Part shown: one piece after another, positions 1 through 11,454 of the stretch
Layout: each line of letters begins with the position of its first letter
Numbering within the stretch: the stretch's first letter is position 1
Origin: Zea mays
Lineage: Eukaryota > Streptophyta > Magnoliopsida > Poales > Poaceae
Direction of reading: 5' to 3'
Assembly: GCF_902167145.1 (NCBI RefSeq)
Contig: NC_050099.1
Span: forward strand, 60,282,942-60,346,941
DNA length: 64,000 nucleotides
The notes under the pieces: model-generated
Told to the model about the DNA's origin: nothing
The model's input: the letters and a program-made list of their open reading frames with translations, nothing else
Database searches by the model: none
Position numbers and translations under genes: made by a program

Positions 1-1164
1 ACAAGGATTTGTTTTACCGAGGTTCGGTTCTCGCAAACCTACTCCCCGTTGAGGTTGTCACAAAGACCGGGTCTCTTTCAACCCTTTCCCTCTCTCAAAC
101 GGTCCCTCCGACCGAGTGAGCTTCTCTTCTCAAATCAAAACCAGGAACAAAACTTCCCCGCAAGGGCCACCACACAATTGGTGCCTCTTGCCTTGATTAC
201 AATGGAGTTTTGATCACAAGAACAAGTGAGAAAGAAAAGAAGCAATCCAAGCGCAAGAGCTCAAAAGAACACGACAAATCTCTCTCGCTAATCACTAAAG
301 CCTTGTGTGGAGTTGGAGAAGATTTGATCTCTTTGGTGTGTCTAGAATTGAATGCCTAGCTCTTGTAAGTGGTTGAGAAGTGGAAAACTTGGATGCAATG
401 AATGGTGGGTGGTTGGGGTATTTATAGCCCCAACCACCAAACTAGCCGTTTGGTGGGGCTGACTGTCGTATGGTGCACCGGACAGTCCGGTGCACACCGG
501 ACATGTCCGGTGCGCCAGCCACGTCACCAAAGCCGTTGGGTTCTGACCGTTGGAGTTCTGTCTTCTGGGCCCGCCTGGATGTCCGGTGGCGCACCGGACA
601 TGTACTGTAGAGTATCCGGTGCGCCAGTATGGGCGTTCCTGACTTCTGCGCGCGCTGGCGCGCAATAAATGCGCTGCAGGTAGCCGTTGGCGCCGTCGTA
701 GCTGTTGCCCCGCAGTTACACCGGACAGTCCGGTGTACACCGGACATGTCCGGTGAATTATAGCGGAGCAGCCGTTGCAAATTCCTGAGGCTGCCAAGTT
801 CCAGAGCCGCGTCCTCTTGGAGCACCGGACACTGTCCGGTGTACACCGGACAGTCCGGTGAATTATAGCGCGCCGGCTCCGAAAATTCCCGAGGCTGAGG
901 AGTTCAGCGCGAGGTCCCCTGGTGCACCGGACACTGTCCGGTGGTACACCGGACAGTCCGGTGCGCCAGACCAGGGAGGCTTTCGGGATGTCTTTTAGCT
1001 CTCTATTTTGAACCCAACATTGGTCTTTTTAATTGGCTTGTTGTGAACCTTTGGCACCTGTAAAACTTATACACTAGAGCAAATTAGTTAGTCCAATTAT
1101 TTGTGTTGGGCAATTCAACCACCAAAATTATTTAGGAACTAGGTGTAAGCCTAATTCCTTTTCA
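1..1164 (-). repeat. 3' LTR of element A (partial)
   Basis: Homologous over its whole length to 8132-9296. It ends in CTTTTCA at 1164, immediately before the polypurine tract on the minus strand. A TATTTATA box at 419-426 (minus: TATAAATA) follows an array of CCGGACAGTCCGG-like palindromes at about 474-975. Open frames here that translate to repeated APD/CPV/RTG peptides are a by-product of the palindromes. Confidence 0.93.
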
Positions 1165-1180
1165 ATCTCCCCCTTTTTGG
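1165..1180 (-). other. Polypurine tract of element A
   Basis: On the minus strand this reads CCAAAAAGGGGGAGAT directly before the LTR start. It is the plus-strand primer of copia elements; the same tract precedes the 3' LTRs of the elements at 16301-25041 and 35194-44063. Confidence 0.85.
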
Positions 1181-1995
1181 TGATTGATGCCAACACAAAC
1201 CAAAGCAAATATAGAAGTGCATAATTGAACTAGTTTGCATAATGTAAGTGCAAAGGTTGCTTGGAATTGAGCCAATATAAATACTTACAAGATATGCATG
1301 GATTGTTTCTTCATTTTTAACATTTTGGACCACGCTTGCACCACAGATTTTGTTTTTGCAAATTCTTTTGTAAATCCTTTTCAAAGTTCTTTTGCAAATA
1401 GTCAAAGGTAAATGAATAAGATTTTTACGAAGCATTTTCAAGATTTGAAATTTTCTCCCCCTGTTTCAAATGCTTTTCCTTTGACTAAACAAAACTCCCC
1501 CTAAATGAGATCCTCCTCTTAGTGTTCAAGAGGGTTTTGATATATCATTTTTGAAATACTACTTTCTCCCCCTTTTGAACACAATAAGATACCAATTTGA
1601 AATTTACCAATGAAAATCTCCAATTTTAAAATTAGGTGGTGGTGCGGTCCTTTTGCTTTGGGCAAATATTTTCTCCCCCTTTGGCATGAATCGCCAAAAA
1701 ACGGAGTCATTAGAGCCCTTAGAATTACTTTCTTCCCCTTTGGTCATAAATAAATGAGTGAAGATTGTACCAGAGACGAAGTCCTTTTGCTCTGAATTCT
1801 CCCCAAAAAGATGGGGAGATGCGTGGAGCGACGACGAAGGATGAGTTACGGAGTGGAAGCCTTTGTCTTCGCCGAAGACTCCAATTCCCTTTCAATACAC
1901 CTATGACTTGATTTGACATAGACTTGAAAAACACATTAGTCATAGCATATGAAAGAGACATGATCAAAGGTATATAAATTAGCTATGTGTGCAAT
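1181..1995 (-). other. 3' untranslated internal region of element A
   Basis: Lies between the RNase H stop and the polypurine tract. It is T-rich on the plus strand with repeated CTCCCCCTTT motifs (purine-rich GGGGGAGAA on the coding strand). No coding similarity is visible. Part of it, from about 1472, is shared with the truncated element at 54779. Confidence 0.7.
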
Positions 1996-4189
1996 TTAGC
2001 AAAAGAAATTGCGCGAATCAAGAATATTGAGCTCATGCCTAAGTTTGTTAAAAGTTTGTTCATCAAGAGGCTTGGTAAAGATATCGGCTAATTGATCTTT
2101 AGTGTTAATGTAAGAAATCTCGATATCTCCCTTTTGTTGGTGATCCCTAAGAAAATGATACCGAATGGCTATGTGTTTAGTGCGGCTATGCTCGACGGGA
2201 TTATCCGCCATCTTGATTGCACTCTCATTATCACATAGCAAAGGGACTTTGGTTAATTTGTAACCGTAGTCCCGCAGGGTTTGCCTCATCCAAAGCAATT
2301 GCGCGCAACAATGGCCTGCGGCAATGTACTCGGCTTCGGCAGTGGAAAGAGCGACCGAACTTTGCTTCTTTGAAGCCCAAGACACCAAGGATCTTCCCAA
2401 GAACTGGCAAGTCCCTGATGTGCTCTTCCTATTGATTTTACACCCCGCCCAATCGGCATCAGAATAACCAATCAAATCAAATGTGGATCCCCTAGGATAC
2501 CAAAGCCCAAACTTAGGAGTGTAAGCCAAATATCTCAAGATTCGTTTTACGGCCGTAAGGTGAGCTTCCTTAGGGTCGGCTTGGAATCTTGCACACATGC
2601 ATACAGAAAGCATAATATCCGGTCGAGATGCACATAAATAGAGTAAAGAACCTATCATCGACCGGTATACCTTTTGATCCACGGACTTACCTCCCGTGTC
2701 GAGGTCGAGATGCCCATTAGTTCCCATGGGTGTCTTGATGGGCTTGGCACCCTTCATCCCAAACTTGTTTAGAATGTCTTGAGTATACTTTGTTTGGCTA
2801 ATGAAGGTGCGCTCTTTGAGTTGCTTGACTTGGAATCCTAGAAAATACTTCAACTCCCCCATCATAGACATCTCGAATTTCTGTGTCATGATCCTACTAA
2901 ATTCTTCACATGTAGATTCGTTAGTAGACCCAAATATGATATCATCAACATAAATTTGGCATACAAACAAATCAAGTTTTAGTGAATAAAGTAGGATCGG
3001 CCTTGCCGACTTTGAAGCCATTTGTAATAAGGAAATCTCTAAGGCATTCATACCATGCTCTTGGGGCTTGCTTGAGCCCATAAAGCGCCTTAGAGAGCCT
3101 ATAGACATGGTTAGGGTACTCACTGTCTTCAAAGCCGGGAGGTTGCTCAACATAGACCTCCTCCTTGATAGGTCCATTGAGGAAGGCACTCTTCACGTCC
3201 ATTTGGTAAAGCTTGAAGCCATGGTAAGTAGCATAGGCTAATAATATACGAATTGACTCAAGCCTAGCTACGGGTGCATAGGTTTCACCAAAATCCAAAC
3301 CTTCGACTTGTGAATACCCCTTGGCCACGAGTCGAGCTTTGTTCCTTGTCACCACACCATGCTCGTCTTGCTTGTTGCGGAAGACCCATTTGGTTCCTAC
3401 AACATTTTGATTAGGACGTGGAACTAAATGCCATACCTCATTCCTAGTGAAGTTGTTGAGCTCCTCTTGCATCGCCACCACCCAATCCGAATCTTGGAGT
3501 GCTTCCTCTACCCTGTGTGGCTCAATAGAGGAAACAAAAGAGTAATGCTCACAAAAATGTGCAACATGAGATCTAGTAGTTACCCCCTTATGAATGTCGC
3601 CGAGGATGGTGTCGACGGGGTGATCTCGTTGGATTGCTTGGTGGACTCTTGGGTGAGGCGGCCTTTATTCTTCATCCTCCTTGTCTTGATCATTTGCGTC
3701 TCCCCCTTGATCATTGCCGTCATCTTGAGGTGGCTCATTTGCTTGATCTTCTACTTCATCAACTTGAGCTTCATCCTCATTTTGAGTCGGTGGAGATGCT
3801 TGCGTGGAGGAGGATGGTTGATCTTGTGCATTTGGAGGCTCTTCGGATTCCTTAGGACACACATCCCCAAGGGACATGTTCCTTAGCGCGATGCATGGAG
3901 CCTCATCATTACCTATCTCATCAAGATCAACTTGCTCTACTTGAGAGCCGTTAGTCTCATCAAACACAACGTCACAAGAAACTTTAACTTGTCCAATGGA
4001 CTTGTTAAAGACTCTATATGCCCTTGTGTTTGAATCATATCCTAGTAAAAAGCCTTCTACAGTCTTAGGAGCAAATTTAGATTTTCTACCTCTTTTAACA
4101 AGAATAAAGCATTTGCTACCAAAGACTCTAAAATATGAAATGTTGGGCTTTTTACCGGTTAGGAGTTCATAGGATGTCTTCTTGAGGAT
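1996..4189 (-). pseudogene. Copia pol 3' half of element A: linker, reverse transcriptase, RNase H
   Basis: Minus-strand reading. An acidic linker (about 3990-3665, rich in D, E, Q and P) is followed by RT beginning near 3481 with AMQEELNNF and [10 protein letters not shown] motifs, then [19 protein letters not shown] and the catalytic YVDDIIFG near 2935. RNase H follows with [28 protein letters not shown] and the DNESAI and HSRTKHI motifs, ending near 1996. The reading is broken by a stop at 4190, a stop near 3665 at the end of the linker frame, and a small deletion near 2970 just before the FVCQIYVDD segment that shifts frame. It would replicate element RNA in cytoplasmic particles if intact; as it stands it is a pseudogene. 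Confidence 0.88.
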
Positions 4190-5240
4190 TCAGTGTAGAT
4201 ATAACCGGTTGATGGCGTAGCAAGCGGTGTTAACCGCCTCGGCCCAAAACCGATCCGAAGTCTTGTACTCATCAAGCATGGTTCTTGCCATGTCCAATAG
4301 AGTTCTATTCTTTCTCTCTACTACACCATTTTGTTGTGGCGTGTAGGGAGAGGAGAACTCATGCTTGATGCCCTCCTCCTCAAGGAAGCCTTCAATTTGA
4401 GAGTTCTTGAACTCCGTCCCGTTGTCGCTTCTTATTTTCTTGATCCTTAAGCCGAACTCATTTTGAGCCCGTCTCAAGAATCCCTTTAAGGTCTCTTGGG
4501 TTTGAGATTTTTCCTGCAAAAAGAATACCCAAGTGAAGCGAGAATAATCATCCACTATTACAAGACAATACTTACTCCCGCCGATGCTGATATAAGCAAT
4601 CGGGCCGAATAGATCCATGTGGAGTAGCTCAAGCGGCCTGTCGGTCGTCATGATGTTCTTGTGTGAATGGTGGACTCCAACTTGCTTCCCTGCTTGGCAT
4701 GCGCTACAAATCCTGTCTTTCTCAAAATGAACATTTGTTAATCCTAAAATGTGTTCTCCCTTTAGAAGCTTATGAAGATTCTTCATCCCAACATGGGCTA
4801 GTCGGCGGTGCCAGAGCCAACCCATGTTAGTCTTAGCAATTAAGCAAGTGTCAAGTTCAGCTCTATCAAAATCTACCAAGTATAGCTGACCCTCTAACAC
4901 TCCCTTAAATGCTATTGAATCATCACTTCTTCTAAAGACAGTGACACCTACATCAGTGAATAGACAATTGTAACCCATTTTGCATAATTGAGAAACGGAA
5001 AGCAAATTGTAATCTAATGAATCTACAAGAAAAACATTGGAAATAGAATGGTCAGGAGATATAGCAATTTTACCCAATCCTTTGACCAAACCTTGATTTC
5101 CATCCCCGAATGTAATAGCTCGTTGGGGATCTTGGTTTTTCTCATAGGAGGAGAACATTTTCTTCTCCCCTGTCATATGGTTTGTGCACCCGCTGTCGAT
5201 TATCCAACTTGAGCCCCCGGATGCATAAACCTACAAAACA
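4190..5240 (-). pseudogene. Copia pol 5' half of element A: protease, integrase
   Basis: The minus-strand frame opens with [14 protein letters not shown], containing the DSG aspartic protease active site. A GAG-pre-integrase segment carries the integrase zinc-binding H/H/C/C residues ([11 protein letters not shown] ... CSACQAGK). The DDE integrase core shows D in [10 protein letters not shown] in IRSDNGTEF and the downstream E-rich stretch before [13 protein letters not shown]. The frame ends at a premature stop at 4190 (INRLYLH then stop); family members continue with [16 protein letters not shown] codon lies directly before the first protease residues, so pol is not simply continuous with gag. 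Confidence 0.88.
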
Positions 5241-5243
5241 ATT

Positions 5244-7489
5244 TTAGTTCTTGACTTTAGGTACCCAAACGGTTTTGGGTCCTTTGGCATTAGAAACAAG
5301 AACTTTGGGAACCCAAACACAAGTTTTGGAGCTCTTGTGTTTGCCCCCAACATACTTGGCAACGACCTTGCCGGATTTGTTAGTCAAAACATATGATGCA
5401 TCAAAAGTTTTAAAAGAAATATCATGCTCATTTGATGCAATAGGAGTTTTCTTCTTAGGCAACTTAACATGGGTTGGTTGCCTAGAGCTAGATGTCTCAC
5501 CCTTATGCATGAAAGCATGATTAGGGCCAGAGTGAGACTTCCTAGAGTGAATCCTCCTAATTTTGCTCTCGGGATAACCGGCAGGGTACAAAATGTAACC
5601 CTCGTTATCCTGAGGCATGGGAGCCTTGCCCTTTACAAAATTAGACAATCTTTTAGGAGGGGCATTAAGTTTGACATTGTCTCCCCTTTGGAAACCTATG
5701 CCATCCTTGATGCCAGGGCGTCTCCCATTATAAAGCATACTTCTAGCAAATTTAAATTTTTCGTTCTCTAAGTTATGCTCGGCAATTTTAGCATCTAGTT
5801 TTGCTATATGATCATTTTTTTGTTTAATTAAAGTCATGTGATCATGAATAGCATTAACATCAATATCTCTACATCTAGTACAAATAGAAGTGTGCTCAAC
5901 GGTAGATGTGGAGGGTTTGCAAGATTTTAATTCTACAACCTTAGCATGTAATATATCGTTTTCACTTCTAAGGTTAGAAATAGTAACATTGCAAACATCA
6001 ACATCTTTAGCCTTAGCAAGCAATTTTTCATTTTCATTTCTAAGGCTAGCAAGTGAAATGTTCAATTCTTCAATCCTAGCAAGTAAATCATCATTATCAT
6101 CTCTAGAATTGGAATTTGAACTATTACAAACATGAGAATCAACCTTAGATAATAAATTAGCATTTTCATTTCTAAGGTTGGCAATAGTGTCATGGCATGT
6201 GCTTAGCTCACTAGTTAATTTCTCACATTTTTCTACCTCTAGAGCATAAGCATTCTTGACCTTAACATGCTTTTTATTTTCCTTGATTAGGAAGTCCTCT
6301 TGGGAGTCCAAGAGATCATCCTTCTCATGGATGGCACTAATTAGTTCATTTAGTTTTTCTTTTTGTTCCATGTTAAGGTTGGCAAAAAGGGTACGCAAAT
6401 TATCTTCCTCATCACTAGTATTATCATCACTAGAGGACTCATATCTAGTGGAGGATTTAGATTTAACCTTCTTCCTTTTGCCGTCCTTTGCCATGAGGCA
6501 CTTGTGGCCGACGTTGGAGAAGAGGAGTCCCTTGGTGACGGCGATGTTGGCGGCGTCCTCGTCGTCGGAGGAGTCGGTGGAGCTCTCGTCGGAGTCCCAC
6601 TCGTGGCATACGTGGGCATCGCCGCCCCTCTTCTTGTGGTACCTCTTCTTTTCTCTCCTCTTGCCCTTCTTGTCGTTATCCCTGTCACTGTCACTTGATA
6701 ATGGACATTTAGCAATAAAGTGACCGGGCTTACCACACTTGTAGCAAACCTTCTTGGAACAGGATTTGTAATCCTTCCCCTTCCGTTGCTTGAGGATTTG
6801 GCGAAAGCTTTTGATGATCAAAGCCATCTCCTCGTTGTCGAGTTTTGAAGCGTCGATTGGTTGTCTACTTGGTGTAGACTCCTCCTTCTTCTCCTCCATC
6901 GCCTTGAAAGCCACTGGTTGTGCTTCGGATGTGGAGGGATTATCAAGCTCGTTGATCTTCTTTGAGCCCTTGATCATACATTCAAAGCTCACAAAATTCC
7001 CGATAACTTCCTCGGGAGTCATTAGTGTGTATCTAGGATTACCACGAATTAATTGAACTTGAGTGGGGTTAAGGAAGATGAGTGATCTAAGAATAACCTT
7101 AACCACCTCGTGGTCATCCCATTTCTTGCTCCCGAGGTTGCGCACTTGGTTCACCAAGGTCTTGAGCCGGTTATACATATCTTGTGGCTCCTCCCCTTGG
7201 CGAAGACGGAAGCGACCGAGCTCCCCCTCGATCGTTTCCCGCTTGGTGATCTTGGTGAGTTCATCACCTTCATGTGCGGTCTTGAGTAGATCCCAAATCT
7301 CCTTCGCATTCTTCAACCCTTGCACCTTGTTATATTCCTCTCTACTTAGAGAGGCGAGGAGTATGGTTGTGGCTTGGGAGTTGAAGTGCTCGATTTGGGC
7401 TACTTCATCCTCATCATAGTTTTCATCCCCTACGGATGGTACCTGTGCACCAAACTCAACAACATCCCATATACTTTTGTGGAGCGAGG
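5244..7489 (-). CDS. Copia gag of element A, main part
   Basis: A long open frame (693 codons from 7325) for a nucleocapsid/capsid-like gag. It opens with the UBN2/retrotrans_gag pattern (AKEIWDLLKTAHEGD, YNRLKTLVNQVRNLG), has one CCHC zinc knuckle CYKCGKPGHFIAKC near 6745-6705, a lysine-rich stretch, then a long heptad-like, coiled-coil-prone region (repeated LRNENEKLLAK-like units), and ends in TVWVPKVKN. At nearly 700 residues it is longer than most copia gags; the coiled coil accounts for the extra length. The N-terminal part lies in another frame at 7490-7939, so the full protein is split by a frameshift or stop near 7490. Confidence 0.88.
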
Positions 7490-7939
7490 TTAGATGAATC
7501 GCATTAAATCACTCCACCTAGCGTAATCTTCACCATCAAAAGTTGGTGGTTTGCCTAATGGGACGGAAAGTAAAGGTGTATGTTTAGAAATGCGAGGGTA
7601 GCGTAGGGGAATCTTACTATACTTCTTACGCTCTTGGCGCTTAGAAGAGACGGACGCCGCGTCGGAGCCGGAGGTGGATGCCGATGAAGAATCGGTCTTG
7701 TAGTAGACCACCTTCCTCATCCTTTGTTTCTTGTCCCCACTCCGATGCGGCTTGTGGGAAGAGGATTTCTCCTTCTTCTCTTTGTGGTGTGAAGAAGATC
7801 TCTTCTCCTTCCCTTTGGAGGAGTCCTTCTTTTTCTCCTTCCTCTTGGTGCGGGACTCTTCCGATGAAGTGCTCCCGTGGCTTGTAGTGGGCTTTTCGCC
7901 GGTCTCCATCTCCTTCTTGGCGTGATCTCCCGACATCAC
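7490..7939 (-). pseudogene. Copia gag N-terminus of element A
   Basis: A 149-residue frame starting with two ATG codons 16-45 nt past the primer binding site. It is strongly basic (K/E/S-rich, many KEKK and SSS runs) and ends with the conserved copia motif SVPLGKPPTFDGEDYARWSDLMR just before a break. The same [12 protein letters not shown] motif marks the gag of the elements at 16301 and 35194, confirming identity. The break near 7490 separates it from the rest of gag. Confidence 0.82.
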
Positions 7940-7969
7940 TTCGAGCGGTTAGGCTCTAATGAAGCACCG

Positions 7970-7984
7970 GGCTTTGATACCAAT
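7970..7984 (-). other. Primer binding site of element A
   Basis: On the minus strand the 15 nt after the LTR read ATTGGTATCAAAGCC, complementary to the 3' end of plant initiator tRNA-Met apart from one base (the usual form is TATCAGAGCC or TATCGGAGCC). Confidence 0.88.
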
Positions 7985-9296
7985 TGATAGTCGCCTAGAG
8001 GGGGGGGGTGAATAGGGCGAAACTGAAATTTACAAATATAAACACAACTACAAGCCGTGTTAGCGTTAGAAATAAAACTGAGTCCGCGAGAGAGGGTGCA
8101 AAACAAATCTCAAGCAATTAAGGAGTGTGACACAAGGATTTGTTTTACCGAGGTTCGGTTCTCGCAAACCTACTCTCCGTTGAGGTGGTCACAAAGACCG
8201 GGTCTCTTTCAACCCTTTCCCTCTCTCAAACGGTCCCTCCAACCGAGTGAGCTTCTCTTCTCAAATCAAAACCGGGAACAAAACTTCCCCGCAAGGGCCA
8301 CCACACAATTGGTGCCTCTTGCCTTGATTACAATGGAGTTTTGATCACAAGAACAAGTGAGAAAGAAAAGAAGAAATCCAAGCGCAAGAGCTCAAAAGAA
8401 CACGACAAATCTCTCTCGCTAATCACTAAAGCCTTGTGTGGAATTGGAGAGGATTTGATCTCTTTGGTGTGTCTAGAATTGAATGCCTAGCTCTTGTAAG
8501 TGGTTGAGAAGTGGAAAACTTGGATGCAATGAATGGTGGGTGGTTGGGGGTATTTATAGCCCCAACCACCAAACTAGCCGTTTGGTGGGGCTGACTGTCG
8601 TATGGTGCATCGGACAGTCCGGTGCACACCGAACATGTCAGGTGCGCCAGCCACGTCACCAAAGCCGTTGGGTTCCGACCGTTGGAGTTCTGTCTTCTGG
8701 GCCCGCCTGGATGTTCGGTGGCGCACCGGACATGTACTGTAGAGTGTCTGGTGCGCCAGTATGGGCGTTCCTGACTTCTGCGCGCGCTGGCGTGCAATAA
8801 ATGTGTTGCAGGTAGTCGTTGGCGCCGTCGTAGCCGTTGCCCCGCAGTTACACCGGACAGTCCGGTGTACACCGGACATGTCCGGTGAATTATAGCGGAG
8901 TAGCCGTTGCAAATTCCCGAGGCTGCCAAGTTCCAGAGTCGTGTCCTCTTGGAGCACCGGACACTGTCCATTGTACACCGGACAGTCCGGTGAATTATAG
9001 CACGCCGGCTCCGAAAATTCCCGAGGCTGAGGAGTTCAGCGCGAGGTCCCCTGGTGCACCGGACACTGTCCGGTGGTACACCAGACAGTCCGGTGCGCCA
9101 GACCAGGGAGCCTTTCGGGATGTCTTTTAGCTCTCTATTTTGAACCCAACATTGGTCTTTTTAATTGGCTTGTTGTGAACCTTTGGCACCTGTAAAACTT
9201 ATACACTAGAGCAAATTAGTTAGTCCAATTATTTGTGTTGGGCAATTCAACCACCAAAATTATTTAGGAACTAGGTGTAAGCCTAATTCCCTTTCA
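7985..9296 (-). repeat. 5' LTR of element A
   Basis: 1312 bp, plus strand starting TGATAGTCGCCTAGAGG and ending CCCTTTCA. It holds a TATA box (8551-8558) and a cluster of CACCGGACAGTCCGGTG-like palindromes at about 8611-9090 upstream of it on the minus strand, that is in U3. The same LTR family recurs as a solo LTR at 62139-63456. Confidence 0.93.
8551..8558 (-). promoter_or_regulatory. TATA box of element A 5' LTR
   Basis: TATAAATA on the minus strand, in a G/C-rich context (GGGGCTATAAATACCCC), between the palindrome array (U3) and the presumed R/U5. The same context occurs at 419-426 and 62699-62706. Confidence 0.7.
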
Positions 9297-9503
9297 AGGT
9301 TCAATAAAGCGTTTGCACTTGAAGTCGATCGAGTTAACACGGAAAAAGCACTTGTCGAGGTGAGGAAAGAGGAGATTCAATTACAGAAGCAAAGAGACGA
9401 AGAGAGGATAATGACTATGGATCTTAGTGCAGTGACAGAAGAACAAAAGACCTACTACATGAGGTTGCGGGCTAAGATTATGGTCCAACTTTCTGATGCT
9501 TAG
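9297..9503 (+). pseudogene. Harbinger ORF1 C-terminal fragment (inverted copy)
   Basis: Sixty-eight open codons plus TAG. They encode RFNKAFALEVDRVNTEKA and onward to MRLRAKIMVQLSDA, the NAM-associated C-terminal segment typical of Myb/trihelix ORF1 proteins of plant PIF/Harbinger transposons. The same segment occurs on the minus strand at 10370-10577. The upstream part is cut off by element A. Confidence 0.8.
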
Positions 9504-9861
9504 GTACAAATGATTTGATTTTCAATTACTTATTACTAGTGACTGCAATTTACGTACACAAATACATGTCTACTTGCAGGTTCCAGGTGGTACAGTGTCA
9601 CTGCTAGCAGTCCAATTGTCTGATATAGTTGTGTTAGTGTCAATGTTTTCTTTCGAGTTGTGTTCGAACAGACTTAAGTTTCTGTTTTAATCCAAAATTT
9701 GTGTCACTGCTACTAGGTTCTGTATTGTTTTTTCTCCAAAATTTGTGTTCGAACAGACATATGAAATCACATATATTGATCTGATATTTGTGTTCGTCCT
9801 TATGAAATCAGTCTTCCTTATGCTTTAATAGCAGTCCTTTTGAAATCTCTTGGAGTTGCTC
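9297..9861 (+). mobile_element. Truncated inverted copy of PIF/Harbinger element
   Basis: Plus-strand mirror of 9886-10580. It begins at the insertion point of element A, runs through the end of Harbinger ORF1 and a shared noncoding tail, and ends at a terminal inverted repeat GGAGTTGCTC (9852-9861) followed by TTA. Together with 9886 onward it forms a near-perfect palindrome with an 18-nt centre plus the flanking TTA/TAA. It lacks about 150 bp of short tandem repeats present in the right arm. Its remainder should lie to the left of element A, outside this window. Confidence 0.85.
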
Positions 9862-9916
9862 TTAGATCCAAAAACCAGCAGCTAAGAGCAACTCCAAGAG
9901 ACTGCTAAAACATTGA

Positions 9917-10070
9917 AGCCATAAGGAAGACTGATTTCATAAGGAAGACTGATTTCATAAGGAAGACTGCTAAAGCATATATGTGATTTCATAAGGAAGA
10001 CTGATTTCATATGGCTTCAATGTTGGACACTTTTCTATACGCTATTAAAGCATAAGGAAGACTGATTTCA
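9917..10070. repeat. Short tandem repeats in the right Harbinger arm
   Basis: About five imperfect copies of ATAAGGAAGACTGATTTC, some separated by spacers with GCTAAAGCAT or ATGGCTTCAATG. The left arm (9297-9861) has a single equivalent, so the array expanded in one arm or collapsed in the other. Confidence 0.75.
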
Positions 10071-10369
10071 TAAGGACGAACACAAATATCAGATCAATAT
10101 ATGCGATTTCATATGTCTGTTCGAACACAAATTTTGGAGAAAAAACAATACAGAACCTAGTAGCAGTGACACAAATTTTGGATTAAAATAGAAACTTAAG
10201 TCTGTTCGAACACAACTCGAAAGAAAACATTGACACTAACACAACTATATCAGACAATTGGACTGCTAGCAGTGACACTGTACCACCTAGAACCTGCAAG
10301 TAGACATGTATTTGTGTATGTAAATTGCAGTCGCTAGTAATAAGTAATTGAAAATCAAATCATTTGTAC

Positions 10370-11454
10370 CTAAGCATCAGAAAGTTGGACCATAATCTTA
10401 GCCCGCAACCTCATGTAGTAGGTCTTTTGTTCTTCTGTCACTGCACTAAGATCCATAGTCATTATCCTCTCTTCGTCTCTTTGCTTCTGTAATTGAATCT
10501 CCTCTTTCCTCACCTCGACAAGTGCTTTTTCCGTGTTAACTCGATCGACTTCAAGTGCAAACGCTTTATTGAACCTCTCCTCTTTTTCAGCTCTTTCTCA
10601 GCATCACTTTCTTTCTTTCCAACCCACAAATGTTCTATTGCAGCAGTCACACTTTTCTTCTTCTCTTGTAGCAGTGCTGCTTTAGCTTTTTTCTTTCCAT
10701 TTGGCCTTGTCAATTGGTTATTCTCTATGACTTGAACTTGACATTCTTCAGTTTCATTTGGTGGTGTTCCATTAGCATCACCAACACGAGTGGTCTTCTG
10801 TCTCTTGTTTGAGGTTTTATCAGTAGCCAAATCATCAACTTTAGCAAGCCATTTGGGTTGAATTCTTAGCTTATTCTAGCAGTGCATGAATTGAAAAGAT
10901 TTTTTATGTTCATCTTCAGACTTGTACAACGCACATGCCTGGGCAACCTGGCCAAAAGATTTGAATGCCTTAGGTAGACATACCAATGCTATTAAAGAAA
11001 ATATGATATTGTACGGTGATTAATTACCATGTCTTGCATTGAAGTACCACTTTGACGTCTTAACTAAATCCTTGATAAACAACCACAAAACTTGTTAACA
11101 CATTTCTGAATTGTCTCCCATCGGTGCATTAGAGAATTAACGGTACGTTGCGATTGGCATGGTTTATGTTCATTGAAGTACTCGTAGATACGAGACCAAT
11201 ACCTCCCAACTTTTTGATCTTTACCTACCACATGATCCATACTAATATTCAACCACGCTGAAACCAAAACTTCATCTTCTTGATCACTGAAATTTTTTGA
11301 TCTCTTATGGTTTGGCCTCGATGTGGGGGCTGTTGGACCAACTTGCCTTGATTGTGACTGATTATCAGGACATGTGTTGCTATTAATATCGAAATCTCCT
11401 TCGACGTTTTCATCCAGTATCATATTAGAAAAGTATCCATCCCCTGGAACTACA
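10370..11454 (-). pseudogene. Harbinger ORF1 (Myb/trihelix DNA-binding protein), decayed
   Basis: The first recognisable exon (11454-about 11010, minus strand) encodes SKNFSDQEDEVLVSAWLN, GRYWSRIYEYFNEHKP and LMHRWETIQKCVNKFCGCL, a Myb/SANT-like trihelix domain seen in Harbinger ORF1 and the host proteins derived from it. After a stop at 11064 in place of a conserved acidic residue, the exon runs to a GT donor near 11020. The next exon resumes near 10955 (VAQACALYKSEDEH, FQFMHC) and meets a second stop where relatives have W, then continues through KRQKTTRVGD and AEKELKK. A frameshift near 10590 moves the NAM-associated C-terminal region to another frame, ending at 10370. ORF1 binds transposon ends with the ORF2 transposase in the nucleus; this copy cannot make the full protein. 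Confidence 0.8.

Larger units (their letters stand above)
1..9296 (-). mobile_element. Ji-like Ty1/copia LTR retrotransposon (element A), left end cut by window
   Basis: A near-complete copia element read on the minus strand. The 5' LTR lies at 7985-9296, followed by a primer binding site, gag, pol in copia order (protease, integrase, RT, RNase H), a polypurine tract and a 3' LTR at 1-1164 that lacks about 147 bp because of the window edge. The LTRs end in TG...CA with the characteristic TTTCCCTTTCA-type terminus. The right flank begins AGGTT, the expected TSD, but the partner copy lies outside the window. The LTRs differ at roughly 30 positions over 1164 bp by eye, mostly C/T and G/A transitions. 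It inserted into an inverted copy of a Harbinger element. Stops and frameshifts in gag and pol make it non-autonomous. Confidence 0.93.

Noticed and set aside
342..846. ORFs with repeated CTGLSG/HRTCPV peptides, also at 8426, 17008, 24312, 35329, 43106 and 62573
   Set aside because: They are translations of the CCGGACAGTCCGG palindrome arrays in LTRs, not protein repeats.
474..975. Regularly spaced palindromic repeats that superficially recall a CRISPR array
   Set aside because: The repeats are spaced irregularly within LTR U3 regions of eukaryotic retrotransposons; spacers are LTR sequence shared between copies and there are no cas genes.
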